A program made the position numbers and the translations under genes. Positions 34,367 through 43,572 of a stretch of DNA of 63,053 nucleotides are shown piece after piece. Origin of the DNA: Bacillota bacterium. Its GTDB lineage: Bacteria; Bacillota; Clostridia; Acetivibrionales; DSM-1351. Location of the stretch: contig JAEZOA010000135.1 of the NCBI GenBank assembly GCA_023441625.1, positions 1 through 63,053 of the forward strand, given 5' to 3'. Below the pieces are notes generated by a model. The model was given only the letters and a program-made list of their open reading frames with translations. It was not told the origin of the DNA and ran no database searches. Positions within the stretch are counted from its first letter, which is position 1, and every line of letters begins with the position of its first letter.

Positions 34367-35456
34367 CACCACTCTTAAGAGAATATTTAAAAATAAGGTT
34401 AGATTTATAGTATTAATGCTCTGTCCATTTATCTTTATTGTGGCTTTTGCTCTTAGAACACCTATAGTAGCAACAATTGGAATGGTGGATTATGATAATA
34501 CAACTGTTTCAGAGGGAATATATAATTTTCTTAATGAGACTGATGGGATTAAGGTAATTAAAATAGACGAAAATGAAATTTACGATTTAACTGCCAGCTA
34601 TACAATAGACTACTCAATTATTGTTGATTCTGGTTTTGAAGAGACAATCCTATCAGGGAAAGAGGCAAATATTAAAGAGTATTATGTAGAGGATAGGGAG
34701 AAATTGTATTTCGTTAAGAATTCTATTATTAATGAACTTGATAACTATAGATTACTTGCCAAGGCTGCAAACTATGATAAGGCTAAATTTGAGTCGGCAT
34801 TGGAGAAGTATAGTGCATCAAAGTTTACAGTGTATAGTGATGTTAAAGCAAATAATGAAAATTCCAAAACTAGATATTCTCTTGTATTTTTAATTCAATT
34901 TATGTTGTATATGGCTGTCATAACAACAGCAGTTATTTTAGAGGATAAATCGAATGGAACCTATTACAGGACTTTTTGTGAACCTGTTAGTATGAGAAGA
35001 TATATGCTTGAAAACTTATTAGCATTTTTCGCAACAGCAGTTATACAGTCCTTGGGGATTATACTGTCACTGAAATTAGTTTTAAATATATATCTTGGTA
35101 TTTGGCCCCTAGCGCTAATTGGTTTATTTATAATATTTTCCATAGTATGTATTGCATTAGGTATGTTTATTACATTTTTTCTTAAAAATCCAATGCATGC
35201 ATATGTAGTTATTGCTGTCATTACTACGCCTATACTCATGCTTGGAGGTTGCTATTTCGAGTTTAAAATGATGCCAGACATAATGCTTAGGATAGGGCAG
35301 TTTATACCTACAACATGGGTAATGAGAACTGTTGATGCTATTTTGGATGGCTCTATTACAATGAGTTCATTATTAATGAATTATGGAATTTTACTACTGT
35401 TTGCAGCTGTATTTTTTGCAGTTAGTTTGGTAAAAAAAGTTGATATTTCAAAATAG
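34353..35456 (+). CDS. ABC-2 type permease (LnrN-like)
   Basis: 367 residues with the same topology as the preceding permease: an N-terminal helix (FIVLMLCPFIFIVAFALRT), an extracytoplasmic domain, then five helices from about residue 180. Its start lies inside the preceding gene (GGAGGGTGA upstream), so the two permeases are translationally coupled and probably form a heterodimer. Confidence 0.85.
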   Translation: MTIFSTTLKRIFKNKVRFIVLMLCPFIFIVAFALRTPIVATIGMVDYDNTTVSEGIYNFLNETDGIKVIKIDENEIYDLTASYTIDYSIIVDSGFEETILSGKEANIKEYYVEDREKLYFVKNSIINELDNYRLLAKAANYDKAKFESALEKYSASKFTVYSDVKANNENSKTRYSLVFLIQFMLYMAVITTAVILEDKSNGTYYRTFCEPVSMRRYMLENLLAFFATAVIQSLGIILSLKLVLNIYLGIWPLALIGLFIIFSIVCIALGMFITFFLKNPMHAYVVIAVITTPILMLGGCYFEFKMMPDIMLRIGQFIPTTWVMRTVDAILDGSITMSSLLMNYGILLLFAAVFFAVSLVKKVDISK

Positions 35457-35559
35457 GTATATTACTATAAAGATAGAGAAGAAATGCCAAATTTAGATTT
35501 CGGTAAATGGTGAGATTATCAAACCGATATAAAATATTTCAAATAAACATGGCGGTTGT

Positions 35560-36636
35560 ATGAAATACATATATGGGATTCTGTTATTTATTTGGACTGC
35601 AGTAGAAATGATAGAAAAAGCTGAGACAAATTTAATGGGCACAGGGTTTATACTTATAGCTTTGTGCCTATTTGTTGTTAAAGAAAAATTTTTGGATAAG
35701 CTACCCTATATGAGTATATATGCAGGCGTTATTATATTTCTAGCGATATATAACCCATATCTTTTGATATTGCTAGGAATAGTTCTAGTTGATTTTGCTT
35801 ACTTAAAGAAGTATTATCTGTTAGCTGGCTTTGCTATAGCTGGGATAGTTCTTTGCAATAATATGGGTGGGGAGCAGTATGCTTTTCCGATAATTACAGG
35901 AGCACTTTGGGGATACATGCTACGAAAGAGTGATGACAAGGAGACAAAATTCCTTAGTCTCCTTGATAATGAGAGAGCCCTTAGATATCAGCTTGAGAAA
36001 ACTCAGGTTGAGCTTGAAAGACTGCAGAATGAAATTGAAAGAACTGCAGAGGTCCGAGAACGGGATAGAATAGCGAAAGAAATACATGACAGTATTGGGC
36101 ATAGCATTGCAGGTGTACTTTTTCAACTGAGAGCCGCCGAAAGATTAATTTCTACAAATGTACAGAAGGTTGAGCAAATATTGAAGCTTTCTATAGAAAA
36201 GCTAGTAGAGGCGCTTGAAATAACTAGAAACACTGTTTATAACATTAAGAGTGATCAACTTCAAGGAATAGAATGTATACATAGCATAATAAAAGAGTTC
36301 AAGTATTGTAAGGTGGATTTCAGCCATAGTGGAGATTTTAACGCAATATCGACATTAAATCTAAAGATATTGGAAGCTACAACAAAAGAGCTCCTTACCA
36401 ATGCAACAAAGCATTCTCTAGCAAGTCAAATATTAATTAAAATAGATATAAACCGTAAGCATATCAGGTACTTCTATAAGGATAATGGAAAGGGCTGCGA
36501 CAATATAAAAGAAAGTGTGGGCTTATCAAGTATAAGAGACAGGATTAAAAATTTGAGTGGAACATGCTCAATAGATGGAAGTGATGGCTTTACTGTTGTT
36601 TTTACACTTCCAAACATACAGGAGGTTGAAGCGTAA
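35560..36636 (+). CDS. NarL-type sensor histidine kinase (LnrJ/LiaS-like)
   Basis: 358 residues. Four to five short N-terminal helices with almost no extracytoplasmic loops (about 1-125) suggest sensing within the membrane or by interaction with the transporter. A coiled coil (about 135-165) leads to the HisKA_3 motif RDRIAKEIHDSIGHSIAG with the phospho-accepting His, an N-box TKELLTNATKHS and DNGKG. The stop codon overlaps the regulator start by one base. Confidence 0.9.
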   Translation: MKYIYGILLFIWTAVEMIEKAETNLMGTGFILIALCLFVVKEKFLDKLPYMSIYAGVIIFLAIYNPYLLILLGIVLVDFAYLKKYYLLAGFAIAGIVLCNNMGGEQYAFPIITGALWGYMLRKSDDKETKFLSLLDNERALRYQLEKTQVELERLQNEIERTAEVRERDRIAKEIHDSIGHSIAGVLFQLRAAERLISTNVQKVEQILKLSIEKLVEALEITRNTVYNIKSDQLQGIECIHSIIKEFKYCKVDFSHSGDFNAISTLNLKILEATTKELLTNATKHSLASQILIKIDINRKHIRYFYKDNGKGCDNIKESVGLSSIRDRIKNLSGTCSIDGSDGFTVVFTLPNIQEVEA

Positions 36637-37259
36637 TGAGAGTATTATTAGTTGATGACGATACTTTGATTAGAGATGGTCTTAAAATGATATTAGAAAC
36701 AGAAGAGGGCTTTGAGGTTGTAGGAACAGCAGCTAATGGACAGGAAGCTGTTGCACAGTGCTATGAGAAATTACCAGATGTGGTGCTTATGGATATAAGA
36801 ATGCCTATTATGGATGGAGTTCAGGCAACAAAGCTAATCAAAGGGCAGTTTGAAACAATAAAGGTGCTTTTTTTGACGACGTATAAGGATATTGACTATA
36901 TTAGAAGTGGTGTTAAGTATGGAGCAGATGGATATGTCTTGAAAAGCAGCTCATCAGAAAGCATTATAGATAGCTTACGGATGGTATTCAGGGGTAATGT
37001 TGTATATGATAAAGTTATTGCAGCGATGCTTTCGGATATGGTTGAAAATAATAAAACCATTACACCTAAGGAGGCTGGAATAACACCAAAAGAGTATGAG
37101 ATTATGAAATGCATATGCGATGGGCTCTCCAACAAAGAAATAGCTGATACACTATTTATGGGCGAGGGCACTGTCAGAAACTATATTTCTAATATACTTG
37201 AAAAACTCCAACTCAGAGATAGAACTCAGCTAGCGGTTTTTTATATGAAGAATTTTTAA
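36636..37259 (+). CDS. NarL/LuxR-family response regulator (LnrK/LiaR-like)
   Basis: 207 residues. Receiver domain with acidic pocket VDDDT, phospho-acceptor Asp in VVLMDIRMPIMDGV, Thr and Lys (YVLKSSS), then a LuxR-type HTH (GITPKEYEIMKCICDGLSNKEIADTLFMGEGTVRNYI). Expected to control the upstream exporter operon. Confidence 0.93.
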   Translation: MRVLLVDDDTLIRDGLKMILETEEGFEVVGTAANGQEAVAQCYEKLPDVVLMDIRMPIMDGVQATKLIKGQFETIKVLFLTTYKDIDYIRSGVKYGADGYVLKSSSSESIIDSLRMVFRGNVVYDKVIAAMLSDMVENNKTITPKEAGITPKEYEIMKCICDGLSNKEIADTLFMGEGTVRNYISNILEKLQLRDRTQLAVFYMKNF

Positions 37260-37441
37260 ATTTCTTGGGTTATGTAATTTGCGTATATTTTATTGACTTT
37301 TAGCATATTAATACTAAAGTAAAATTTCAAAGTCAACTTTTGTGAATATGAGAGATACTTTATTTATAAAATAAAAACAAGTAAAAAGTGATTGAAAGTA
37401 GCATCATCAGTCACAAAAAATGATTTAGAAAAAAATTCTTC

Positions 37442-37470
37442 TTGCATTACCTAAGGCTCTGTGCTATACT
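37442..37470 (+). promoter_or_regulatory. Promoter of initiator tRNA
   Basis: TTGCAT (37442-37447), 17-bp spacer, TATACT (37465-37470), 50 bp upstream of the tRNA. Confidence 0.75.
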
Positions 37471-37520
37471 AGTTTTTGTCGCCAAGGAAGTAAGGCTTGA
37501 GACACTAAAAATTTATATAT

Positions 37521-37596
<76 letters not shown>

Positions 37597-37603
37597 TGCA
37601 TTA

Positions 37604-37633
37604 AGAGGCTTTCGAGAAATCGAAGGTCTTTTT
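37604..37633 (+). terminator. Terminator after initiator tRNA
   Basis: GAGGCTTTCG/CGAAGGTC stem followed by TTTTT. Confidence 0.7.
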
Positions 37634-37757
37634 CATCTTTTTCATATTTACCATTAATTATTCTTTTAATAGCTCCGATAATCTCATTGTGGCATAATGT
37701 TTGCAGAAATTTGTGCTTTTGTCATAGGAGTTAAAAATATGATATTTGGAGTTTGGT

Positions 37758-38219
37758 ATGGATTTAACAAGTTGTTATTCTGATTTAAGTGCTTCACTTG
37801 AAGCATTGAGTAAGGAAAATATTAATGATTTATCATACTTGCACGATAGGGTAATGGTAAAATTACAGCTATTTATGTATACATATAAAATTGAAGTGAA
37901 TGATCATAATAAGTTAAATACTATCCTATCATCTGAAATAGCTAATTTAGATACAAATGATTCTATAAACAAGGTAAGTGGTTTATCATCAGTGACTATT
38001 TCTGGATTAGCTTTAATGTTTACTTTTATCGCTTTGATGGAAAGTGGGATAAGCGCTATATTTGTTTATGTATTTTTTTGTGGGGTTATAGTGTATTTGT
38101 TATGTTTATCGGAGTCTTTTTCTTCGACACAATACATTGACAAAAGAAAAAAAGTTATTTATAAAATGTGTTTAGAAATACTTGATAAGGAAAAAGAAAA
38201 ACTAGATATAATACAATGA
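37758..38219 (+). CDS. Hypothetical membrane protein
   Basis: 153 residues, not recognised. The first half is hydrophilic and helical; two adjacent hydrophobic helices lie at about 78-117 (VTISGLALMFTFIALMESG and IFVYVFFCGVIVYLLCLS), followed by a basic C-terminal tail. ATG 37758 with a weak GGAG upstream. Monocistronic, with a terminator after it. It begins the accessory stretch of the window. Confidence 0.65.
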   Translation: MDLTSCYSDLSASLEALSKENINDLSYLHDRVMVKLQLFMYTYKIEVNDHNKLNTILSSEIANLDTNDSINKVSGLSSVTISGLALMFTFIALMESGISAIFVYVFFCGVIVYLLCLSESFSSTQYIDKRKKVIYKMCLEILDKEKEKLDIIQ

Positions 38220-38282
38220 AAGAGAGATAAATATTAAGTAAAATAAGCCTTCATTTCCGTTACTGGTTACTTAAAGATATAT

Positions 38283-38332
38283 CCTGTTACAGATAATAAC
38301 TAAAAGTTATGACTATCTGTGACAGGTTTTTT
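38283..38332 (+). terminator. Terminator after 37758 gene
   Basis: CCTGTTACAGAT/ATCTGTGACAGG stem with one mismatch, then TTTTTTAA. Confidence 0.85.
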
Positions 38333-39044
38333 AATCAGTAAAAACCGTATCATATAATACGTCACGCATTTATGTATATTATTCTAAAAAATTCCTAAGC
38401 TTGCACAGACTAATAGGGAAGTATATTATTAAAGCGAATGAGAAGTCAGAGGAATAGGGTTGAAAACGTTTTTTTTGTAAAGCCATAGCAAAGATTGTTA
38501 AATAATTCACAGTATAACAGCATGAGTACAGCTCCAACATGAGAACAGCAACAACATGAGTACAGCAACAGCATGAGTACAGCAACATCATGAGTACAGC
38601 AACAGCATGAGGACAGCAACAACATGAGTACCGCAACAACATGAGTACCGCAACAACATGAGTACCGCAGTAAAATGAGTATATAATAACATTAGTACAT
38701 AATTTATCAGAATCTTTTTCGTTCCAGCGAAGGATGGAGTAGTCCCTCATAGCGAACAAGAAAGGTTGTGAGAGGAGCAGAAATTATTGGATATGAGAGT
38801 AGTAATTTAGACAATAGTGTTAAAATTTTATCAATAATACACAAGTTTTTATAAGGCAGAAAGTGCTATAAACTTATGGCCATGTGACATATTCAAATTG
38901 CTAAATAGTAAATGCTGTAAATTATCCGGCAAAGTACTTTAAAACGCACGTGGCAAATGAGACTCCCTCATTCGCCTATAACGGATATGGGGGAGCATAT
39001 TTTACTAAAATTTTGTGGCTGTTATTCAGCTCATGGAGGCTAAT
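38333..39044. other. Non-coding stretch with minisatellite
   Basis: Apart from the 17-bp repeats (38520-38690) no gene is supported. A long minus-strand reading frame across the repeats (38379-38759) is repeat-driven, Cys/Leu-rich and has no family likeness. The last 300 bp before the hdrB remnant have no recognisable coding content. Confidence 0.5.
38520..38690. repeat. 17-bp minisatellite, nine to ten units
   Basis: Units of consensus ACATGAGTACAGCAACA start at 38520, 38537, 38554, 38571, 38588, 38605, 38622, 38639 and 38656, with a degenerate tenth at 38673. Units 7-9 share a C for A change (GTACCGC), so local duplication is recent. Confidence 0.95.
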
Positions 39045-39640
39045 ATGATTTATAGTTATTATCCAGAATGTACATTAAAAAATAAAGCAAAAAGTTCTTG
39101 ACAAGTATGCCAGGATTTCAGCCCACGAGCTAGGGTTTGAATTGGAAGAAATAGAAGATTGGCAATGCTGTGGTGCTGTATACCCATAAGCAGCAGACGA
39201 GATTGCTACAAAGCTAGCTTCTGTTCGTGCATTAAACGGTGCTAAGGAAAAGGGACAGGATTTAGTAACTCTCTGCTCTGCTTGTCATCATGTTATAAAA
39301 TGTATAAATGATGATATGAAGCAGAAAGAGGATATTCAAACAAGAGCTAATAATTATCTTCAATTACAAGAGCCATATCTTGAAGAAACACAAGTGATCC
39401 ATTATCTTGAAGTACTGCGGGATAAAGTTGGATTTGACACTCTAAAGGAAAAAGTGAAGAATCCTCTAACTGGAAGAAAGATTTGTGTATACTATGGCTG
39501 TATGCCTCTTTCGTCCCAGCAGTGTAATTCAATTTGATGATGCAGAAAATCCAACAATCATTGAAGACTTTATTCATGCTCTTGGTGCAGAAGCAATTGT
39601 TTATCCATTTAGAAATGAATGCTGTGGCGGATATATTTCA
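39045..39640 (+). pseudogene. Remnant of HdrB-type (heterodisulfide reductase subunit B) gene
   Basis: Begins with a GGAGG-preceded ATG reading MIYSYYPECTLKNKAK, the family start. A frameshift follows; then ELEEIEDWQCCGAVYP is interrupted by TAA at 39187-39189, continues through LCSACHHVIKCIND and KICVYYGC, shifts frame again at about 39500, and reads RPSSVIQFDDAENPTI to NECCGGYISF. The cysteine-rich CCG motifs identify the family. The C-terminal end is missing, and the sequence runs straight into the tail of a fumarase alpha gene. Non-functional. Confidence 0.85.
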
Positions 39641-39716
39641 TTCCCATATTGCTGGGATGCCATTTGCAATTAATATTAATTGTCATGTCACACGACATAA
39701 AACGGAGGTAATCTGA
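39637..39716 (+). pseudogene. C-terminal fragment of fumarase alpha subunit
   Basis: About 25 codons in the frame ending TGA 39714-39716 read HSHIAGMPFAINI then NCHVTRHKTEVI, resembling the C-terminal end of class I fumarase / tartrate dehydratase alpha subunits, and lie 1 bp before the beta-subunit start. The rest of the alpha gene is absent, so a deletion has fused it to the hdrB remnant at about 39640. Confidence 0.7.
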
Positions 39717-39717
39717 C

Positions 39718-40287
39718 ATGGAACGTAAAATTAAACTCCCCTTAACAGAAGAACTTGCAAAAATCTTGCGTGCTGGGGACACAGTCTATTTGACTGGTGA
39801 AATATATATATCCAGAGATGCCGGACATAAGAGAATGTGTGAAGCTCTTGTAAGAGGTGGGAAGTTGCCATTTGATCCAAAAGATGCTACATTATATTAC
39901 GTTGGTCCAACTCCCGCTAGGCCTGGTCAAGTTATAGGCTCCGCTGGTCCAACAACTAGCGGACGTATGGATGCGTATGCACCAACCATGATGTCAGTAG
40001 GAGCTAGAGGAATGATTGGAAAAGGTGCCAGACTGCCAGAAGTAGTGGATGCTATGAAAAAGTACAGTGGAGTATATTTTGGAGCCATTGGTGGGGCAGG
40101 AGCATTACTTGCTAAATGTATAAAAAGCTCAGAAGTTATTGCATATGAAGACTTAGGTGCAGAAGCGTTGAGGAAACTCTATGTGGAAGATATGCCTTTG
40201 GTTGTAATTATTGACAGTGACGGAAGAAATCTATACGAAGAAGGGCGAAAAGCCTATCTTAGCTGCAAAAGCTCCACAAAAGTGTAA
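39718..40287 (+). CDS. Class I fumarate hydratase, beta subunit (C-terminal domain)
   Basis: 189 residues, matching the beta component of two-subunit iron-sulfur fumarases and tartrate dehydratases: LRAGDTVYLTGEIYISRDAGHKRM, YYVGPTPARPGQVIGSAGPTTSGRMD, IGKGARLPEVVDAMKKY and GGAGALLAKCIKSSE. GGAGGT lies before the ATG. The alpha partner carrying the cluster cysteines is deleted upstream, so activity would need an alpha subunit encoded elsewhere. The frame itself is intact, suggesting a recent loss. Confidence 0.9.
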   Translation: MERKIKLPLTEELAKILRAGDTVYLTGEIYISRDAGHKRMCEALVRGGKLPFDPKDATLYYVGPTPARPGQVIGSAGPTTSGRMDAYAPTMMSVGARGMIGKGARLPEVVDAMKKYSGVYFGAIGGAGALLAKCIKSSEVIAYEDLGAEALRKLYVEDMPLVVIIDSDGRNLYEEGRKAYLSCKSSTKV

Positions 40288-40335
40288 GAATTTTTGTTTG
40301 TAATAGAACTTTATAAAATAAAAGGGGAATGAAAA

Positions 40336-40620
40336 ATGGAAATGTTAGCTGAAGTTTTAGAAACTATGATGATTATAGGTTTTGGTGTGTCATGGCCGCT
40401 ATCAATTATGCGCTCATATAAAAGCCGCTCAACAAAAGGCAAAAGTGTTATGTTTTTATTCTGTATAGTGTTTGGATATCTTTGCGGCATAGCATCAAAG
40501 CTAATGACAAACAATTTGAACCTTGCTTTCTGGTTCTACATTCCAAATATCATTATGGTTTGTACAGATATTTGTTTGTATTTTAGAAATAAAAAGATTG
40601 AGGCTGGTGTCATTAAGTAA
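40336..40620 (+). CDS. Small PQ-loop/SemiSWEET-like membrane protein
   Basis: 94 residues with three hydrophobic segments (about 8-24, 38-57, 64-84). The first is followed by GVSWPLSIMRSYKSRSTKGKS, resembling the P-Q loop and basic turn of SemiSWEET-type proteins (WP in place of PQ). Transport function is uncertain. AAAAGGGG precedes the ATG. Confidence 0.6.
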   Translation: MEMLAEVLETMMIIGFGVSWPLSIMRSYKSRSTKGKSVMFLFCIVFGYLCGIASKLMTNNLNLAFWFYIPNIIMVCTDICLYFRNKKIEAGVIK

Positions 40621-40739
40621 GTATGTATTTGTATATACCGATACGTCAATCAAGTAACTCATAATATTTGCTGATTATGTAAACATATTTTCTTAAATTA
40701 AATATAATATACTAATTAAATTTATTCGGAGGTATGTAA

Positions 40740-40928
40740 ATGGAATTATTAAAATTAATTCACACATTAAGCAAAGCAGTTGAAGAAAATGATTTCGCTA
40801 AAGGTTGTTTATTAGGTGGAGTAACTACGATTGGTACTGGAGGAGCAGTATATATCGCTAAAAAAATACTTGTGAAAAAGCTTAAAAATAAGGAGGAAGG
40901 TCATTCTGTCAATTTAACAGTTGATTAA
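40740..40928 (+). CDS. Small hypothetical protein
   Basis: 62 residues, not recognised. A glycine-rich stretch (CLLGGVTTIGTGGAVYIAKKIL) could be one membrane helix, followed by a basic segment. A good SD, CGGAGGT, sits before the ATG, which supports translation. Confidence 0.55.
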   Translation: MELLKLIHTLSKAVEENDFAKGCLLGGVTTIGTGGAVYIAKKILVKKLKNKEEGHSVNLTVD

Positions 40929-40984
40929 GATTACAATTATTTAATGGCCTTTTGGGTACAGCTTCATAAATTTTTATGTGCGTT

Positions 40985-41034
40985 AAGCTAGGACAGCTGA
41001 AATGGAGGAGATCCATTCGGACTGTCCCTAGCTT
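40985..41034. other. Strong stem-loop between convergent genes
   Basis: AAGCTAGGACAG (40985-40996) pairs with CTGTCCCTAGCTT (41022-41034) with one bulged base, and an inner AATGGA/TCCATT stem lies within. There is no T-run on either strand, so it is not a classic terminator; it may protect 3' ends. Confidence 0.6.
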
Positions 41035-41045
41035 CAATGTAAAAA

Positions 41046-41573
41046 CTACAATTTTAAAAGATATTCTTCCCCTTCATATAAAGTCTTGCCGTTATTACAT
41101 TCATATGGACAATCTTTAACATATTTAAATCCTAACTTCTTTAAAACACTTCCAGAACCTTTGTTCTCTTTTGCATACCTTCCTACTATTTCCTTTATAT
41201 TCAACACATGCTTTGCAAAATATATAAGCTCTTTCATTGCTTCTGTTGTATAACCGCAGCCCCAAGCCTTTTTCCCTAAATTATATCCAATTTCAAACAT
41301 ATTGTATTCTTCTTCAAAATAAATTAATCCTGTTCCAATTAATGCTCTTGATTCCTTTAATACAAATACCCATCTGTACCAGTCTTCAGAATTAATTTTA
41401 CTTATTTCAAAGTTTAGCCATTCCTTAGTTTCATCTATATCTTTGTGACTTGTCCAGAACATATATCTTGCTATGTCTGGGTCACACCCCCAACAATCAA
41501 AGGCTTCTTGTGCATCCTCTAAACAAAGTGGACGTAATATTAATCTTTCAGTTTCTAAAATTGGTGTTCTCAT
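41046..41573 (-). CDS. GNAT family N-acetyltransferase (RimJ/RimL-type)
   Basis: 175 residues: LETERLILRPLCLEDAQEAF, a GTGLIYFEEEYNMFEIGYNLGKKAWGCGYTTEAMKELI acetyl-CoA-binding region with the R/QxxGxG/A-like loop, and ENKGSGSVLKKLGFKYVKD. ATG 41573 follows GAGGTTA; a longer frame to 41639 lacks an SD and has a hydrophobic extension unlike the family. The substrate is unknown. Confidence 0.85.
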   Translation of the reverse strand: MRTPILETERLILRPLCLEDAQEAFDCWGCDPDIARYMFWTSHKDIDETKEWLNFEISKINSEDWYRWVFVLKESRALIGTGLIYFEEEYNMFEIGYNLGKKAWGCGYTTEAMKELIYFAKHVLNIKEIVGRYAKENKGSGSVLKKLGFKYVKDCPYECNNGKTLYEGEEYLLKL

Positions 41574-41862
41574 GCATAACCTCGTTTCATTATATAAAAC
41601 TGTGAAACACAATAAATAAAGAATAATTAAAGTAGTCAAGAATCAATATTCCTATTTTAATATCAATTCAATTTGATAATTTTTAATTATACATGTTTTT
41701 GGGATATTGTACCATAACTATACCCGTTTCCCAATACAATTGTCATTTACATATTAATAAATTAATTGGGAAAGGTAATAAACAGAGTTCTTATTCAACT
41801 AAAAATAAATGAAGTTTCAGTATACGGTATATATTACTTAATGATTAAGAGGAGTAACAAAA

Positions 41863-42597
41863 ATGAGCAAAAAGAGAATGGGTTGTTTTGGAGTAGTAGG
41901 AATTATAATTGCTATTATTATAGTTATAGGTATTATTATTGCAATCTTCAGTAATGGAAATAAAGATGGTACACCCCCCTCCGCAAATACTCAAGTTGTA
42001 ACTAACACTACTAATACGGCTGCTACAAATAACAATGCCACTAATAAAGCTCAAATCGAGTTTACAAATGTTGTTTCACAAAGTCAATTGGGAATTACTA
42101 CTGTATATGGTGAGGCTGTAAATAATGATAGCAAAGCCCATAGCTTCACCTTGAAGGTAAGTTTCTATGATAAAGATAAAAAGCTGTTAGGAAGTGCTGT
42201 GGGAGCAGTAAATGATTTAAACGGTGGAGAAACAAAGATATTTAGTGCAATAGCGACAGGTGATTATTCAGCAGCTGACAGTTATAAGGTTCAGGTTGAT
42301 ACATTAGTTTCAACTAATAATAACCAAAAGTCACCAATAGAGTTTTCAAATACTGTTTCAAAATCTCAAATGGGCATTACTACCATTGATGGCGAAGCCA
42401 AGAATACAGATACTAAAGAACACTCATTTACTTTAGTAATTGGATTTTATGATAAAAATAGTAAATTGATTGGCACTGCAACAGGAGCAGTAAATGACTT
42501 AGCAGCAGGAGATACCAAAACCTTCACCGCGATTTCGACAGGAGATTATTCAAAAGCCGCTAGTTATAAGGTGCAAGTAGATACATTGGTAAAATAA
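41863..42597 (+). CDS. Membrane-anchored protein with two FxLYD-type repeats
   Basis: 244 residues. One N-terminal transmembrane helix (about 9-30, FGVVGIIIAIIIVIGIIIAIF), an Asn/Thr-rich linker (about 35-65), then two similar extracellular beta-sandwich repeats of about 85 residues (IEFTNVVSQSQLGITTVYGE and IEFSNTVSKSQMGITTIDGE). Within each, F(T/S)LxVxFYDKxxKLxGxAxGAVNDL recurs. This fits FxLYD-type surface domains. A 9-bp inverted repeat TTTCCCAAT/ATTGGGAAA (41727-41772) lies upstream. Function unknown. Confidence 0.75.
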   Translation: MSKKRMGCFGVVGIIIAIIIVIGIIIAIFSNGNKDGTPPSANTQVVTNTTNTAATNNNATNKAQIEFTNVVSQSQLGITTVYGEAVNNDSKAHSFTLKVSFYDKDKKLLGSAVGAVNDLNGGETKIFSAIATGDYSAADSYKVQVDTLVSTNNNQKSPIEFSNTVSKSQMGITTIDGEAKNTDTKEHSFTLVIGFYDKNSKLIGTATGAVNDLAAGDTKTFTAISTGDYSKAASYKVQVDTLVK

Positions 42598-42672
42598 TAA
42601 TTAAACAAATCAATAGCGTATAAGAATACATTTAGCGCCTAATATTAAGTGATTATCTAAATAGATACAAAT

Positions 42673-42711
42673 TATAAACCCTTAAAACAATTTAATTTTA
42701 AGGGTTTATAA
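42673..42711. terminator. Terminator after FxLYD-type gene
   Basis: Perfect inverted repeat TATAAACCCTTAAAA (42673-42687) and TTTTAAGGGTTTATA (42696-42710). Confidence 0.75.
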
Positions 42712-42723
42712 TTTAATGAAAAA

Positions 42724-42796
42724 CTAATATAGTCTAATATACTAATATAGAACCTCATATAGACTCATATAGACCTCATATAGTACCTCATATAGA
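42724..42796. repeat. Degenerate short repeats of CTCATATAGA type
   Basis: CCTCATATAG or CTCATATAG recurs four times (about 42753-42796), preceded by related CTAATATAG words. No gene lies in 42598-42955. Confidence 0.7.
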
Positions 42797-42955
42797 ATTC
42801 TGTTCTGTTCTGACTTATCATAATACATAACATATTTAATGTAAAACATTAAAAACATATTGCAAAACATAAATAATCTGCTACAATAATACTATAAACA
42901 CTTATAATATTATGAGTGGGTAATTAATAATAAAAATGGAAAGGAAGCTAAAAAT

Positions 42956-43561
42956 ATGAAAGTGAAAAATAGTGTTATGGATAAAATGAATACATATGAA
43001 AAAGCAGTAAAAGCAATCCGATATATAATTTTAGGCGCAGGTTTAATAATGGCGATTATTATGGTTGCTTATATCTGCTTATATTTGCTTGGTAGACTTA
43101 CATTGCCATATAAAGCTTTAGGCATAGAATTAACTACGCCAGGACTTAGAATGAGGATTGATAGCACTCTGATTAAGGGATGTATTATTCCAGCCCAGGT
43201 ATCTATGATTCTAAATGCAGCCATGATTTGGATTCTTCTTTTATACTCAGTAAGTGAATTTTTAAAAGTCATTAAATCAATAAAAGAAAATGGGACCCCT
43301 TTTATGACTAGTGTAATAAAAAGAATTAAATATATTTCTTACTCATTTTTCTTTTATTCAGTTATTTCATTTTTTATTAGTTTAATTCTAAAAGGAATAT
43401 ATTCTGAGGATGGTTTAGTTGAGGGGATTAGTGGAATAAGCCTTCAAATTGATACTGGAGTACCCTTCTGGGCTATTATGTGCGGAATATTTATATTAGT
43501 AATTGCCGAAATATTTAATTATGGATTAGACTTACAGCAAGATAACGATTCAATAGTATGA
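42956..43561 (+). CDS. DUF2975 family membrane protein
   Basis: 201 residues with four predicted transmembrane helices (about 24-46, 78-98, 125-146, 170-190). The overall plan and the small HTH gene 12 bp downstream match the DUF2975 plus YozG-type regulator pair seen in many Firmicutes. GGAAAGGAAG precedes the ATG. The role is unknown; the pair may form a membrane-linked regulatory unit. Confidence 0.75.
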   Translation: MKVKNSVMDKMNTYEKAVKAIRYIILGAGLIMAIIMVAYICLYLLGRLTLPYKALGIELTTPGLRMRIDSTLIKGCIIPAQVSMILNAAMIWILLLYSVSEFLKVIKSIKENGTPFMTSVIKRIKYISYSFFFYSVISFFISLILKGIYSEDGLVEGISGISLQIDTGVPFWAIMCGIFILVIAEIFNYGLDLQQDNDSIV

Positions 43562-43572
43562 GGTGATATAAA

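Noticed and set aside
38379..38759. Minus-strand Cys/Leu-rich protein
   Set aside because: The frame is created by the 17-bp minisatellite, has no SD or family likeness, and its low-complexity sequence follows the repeat.
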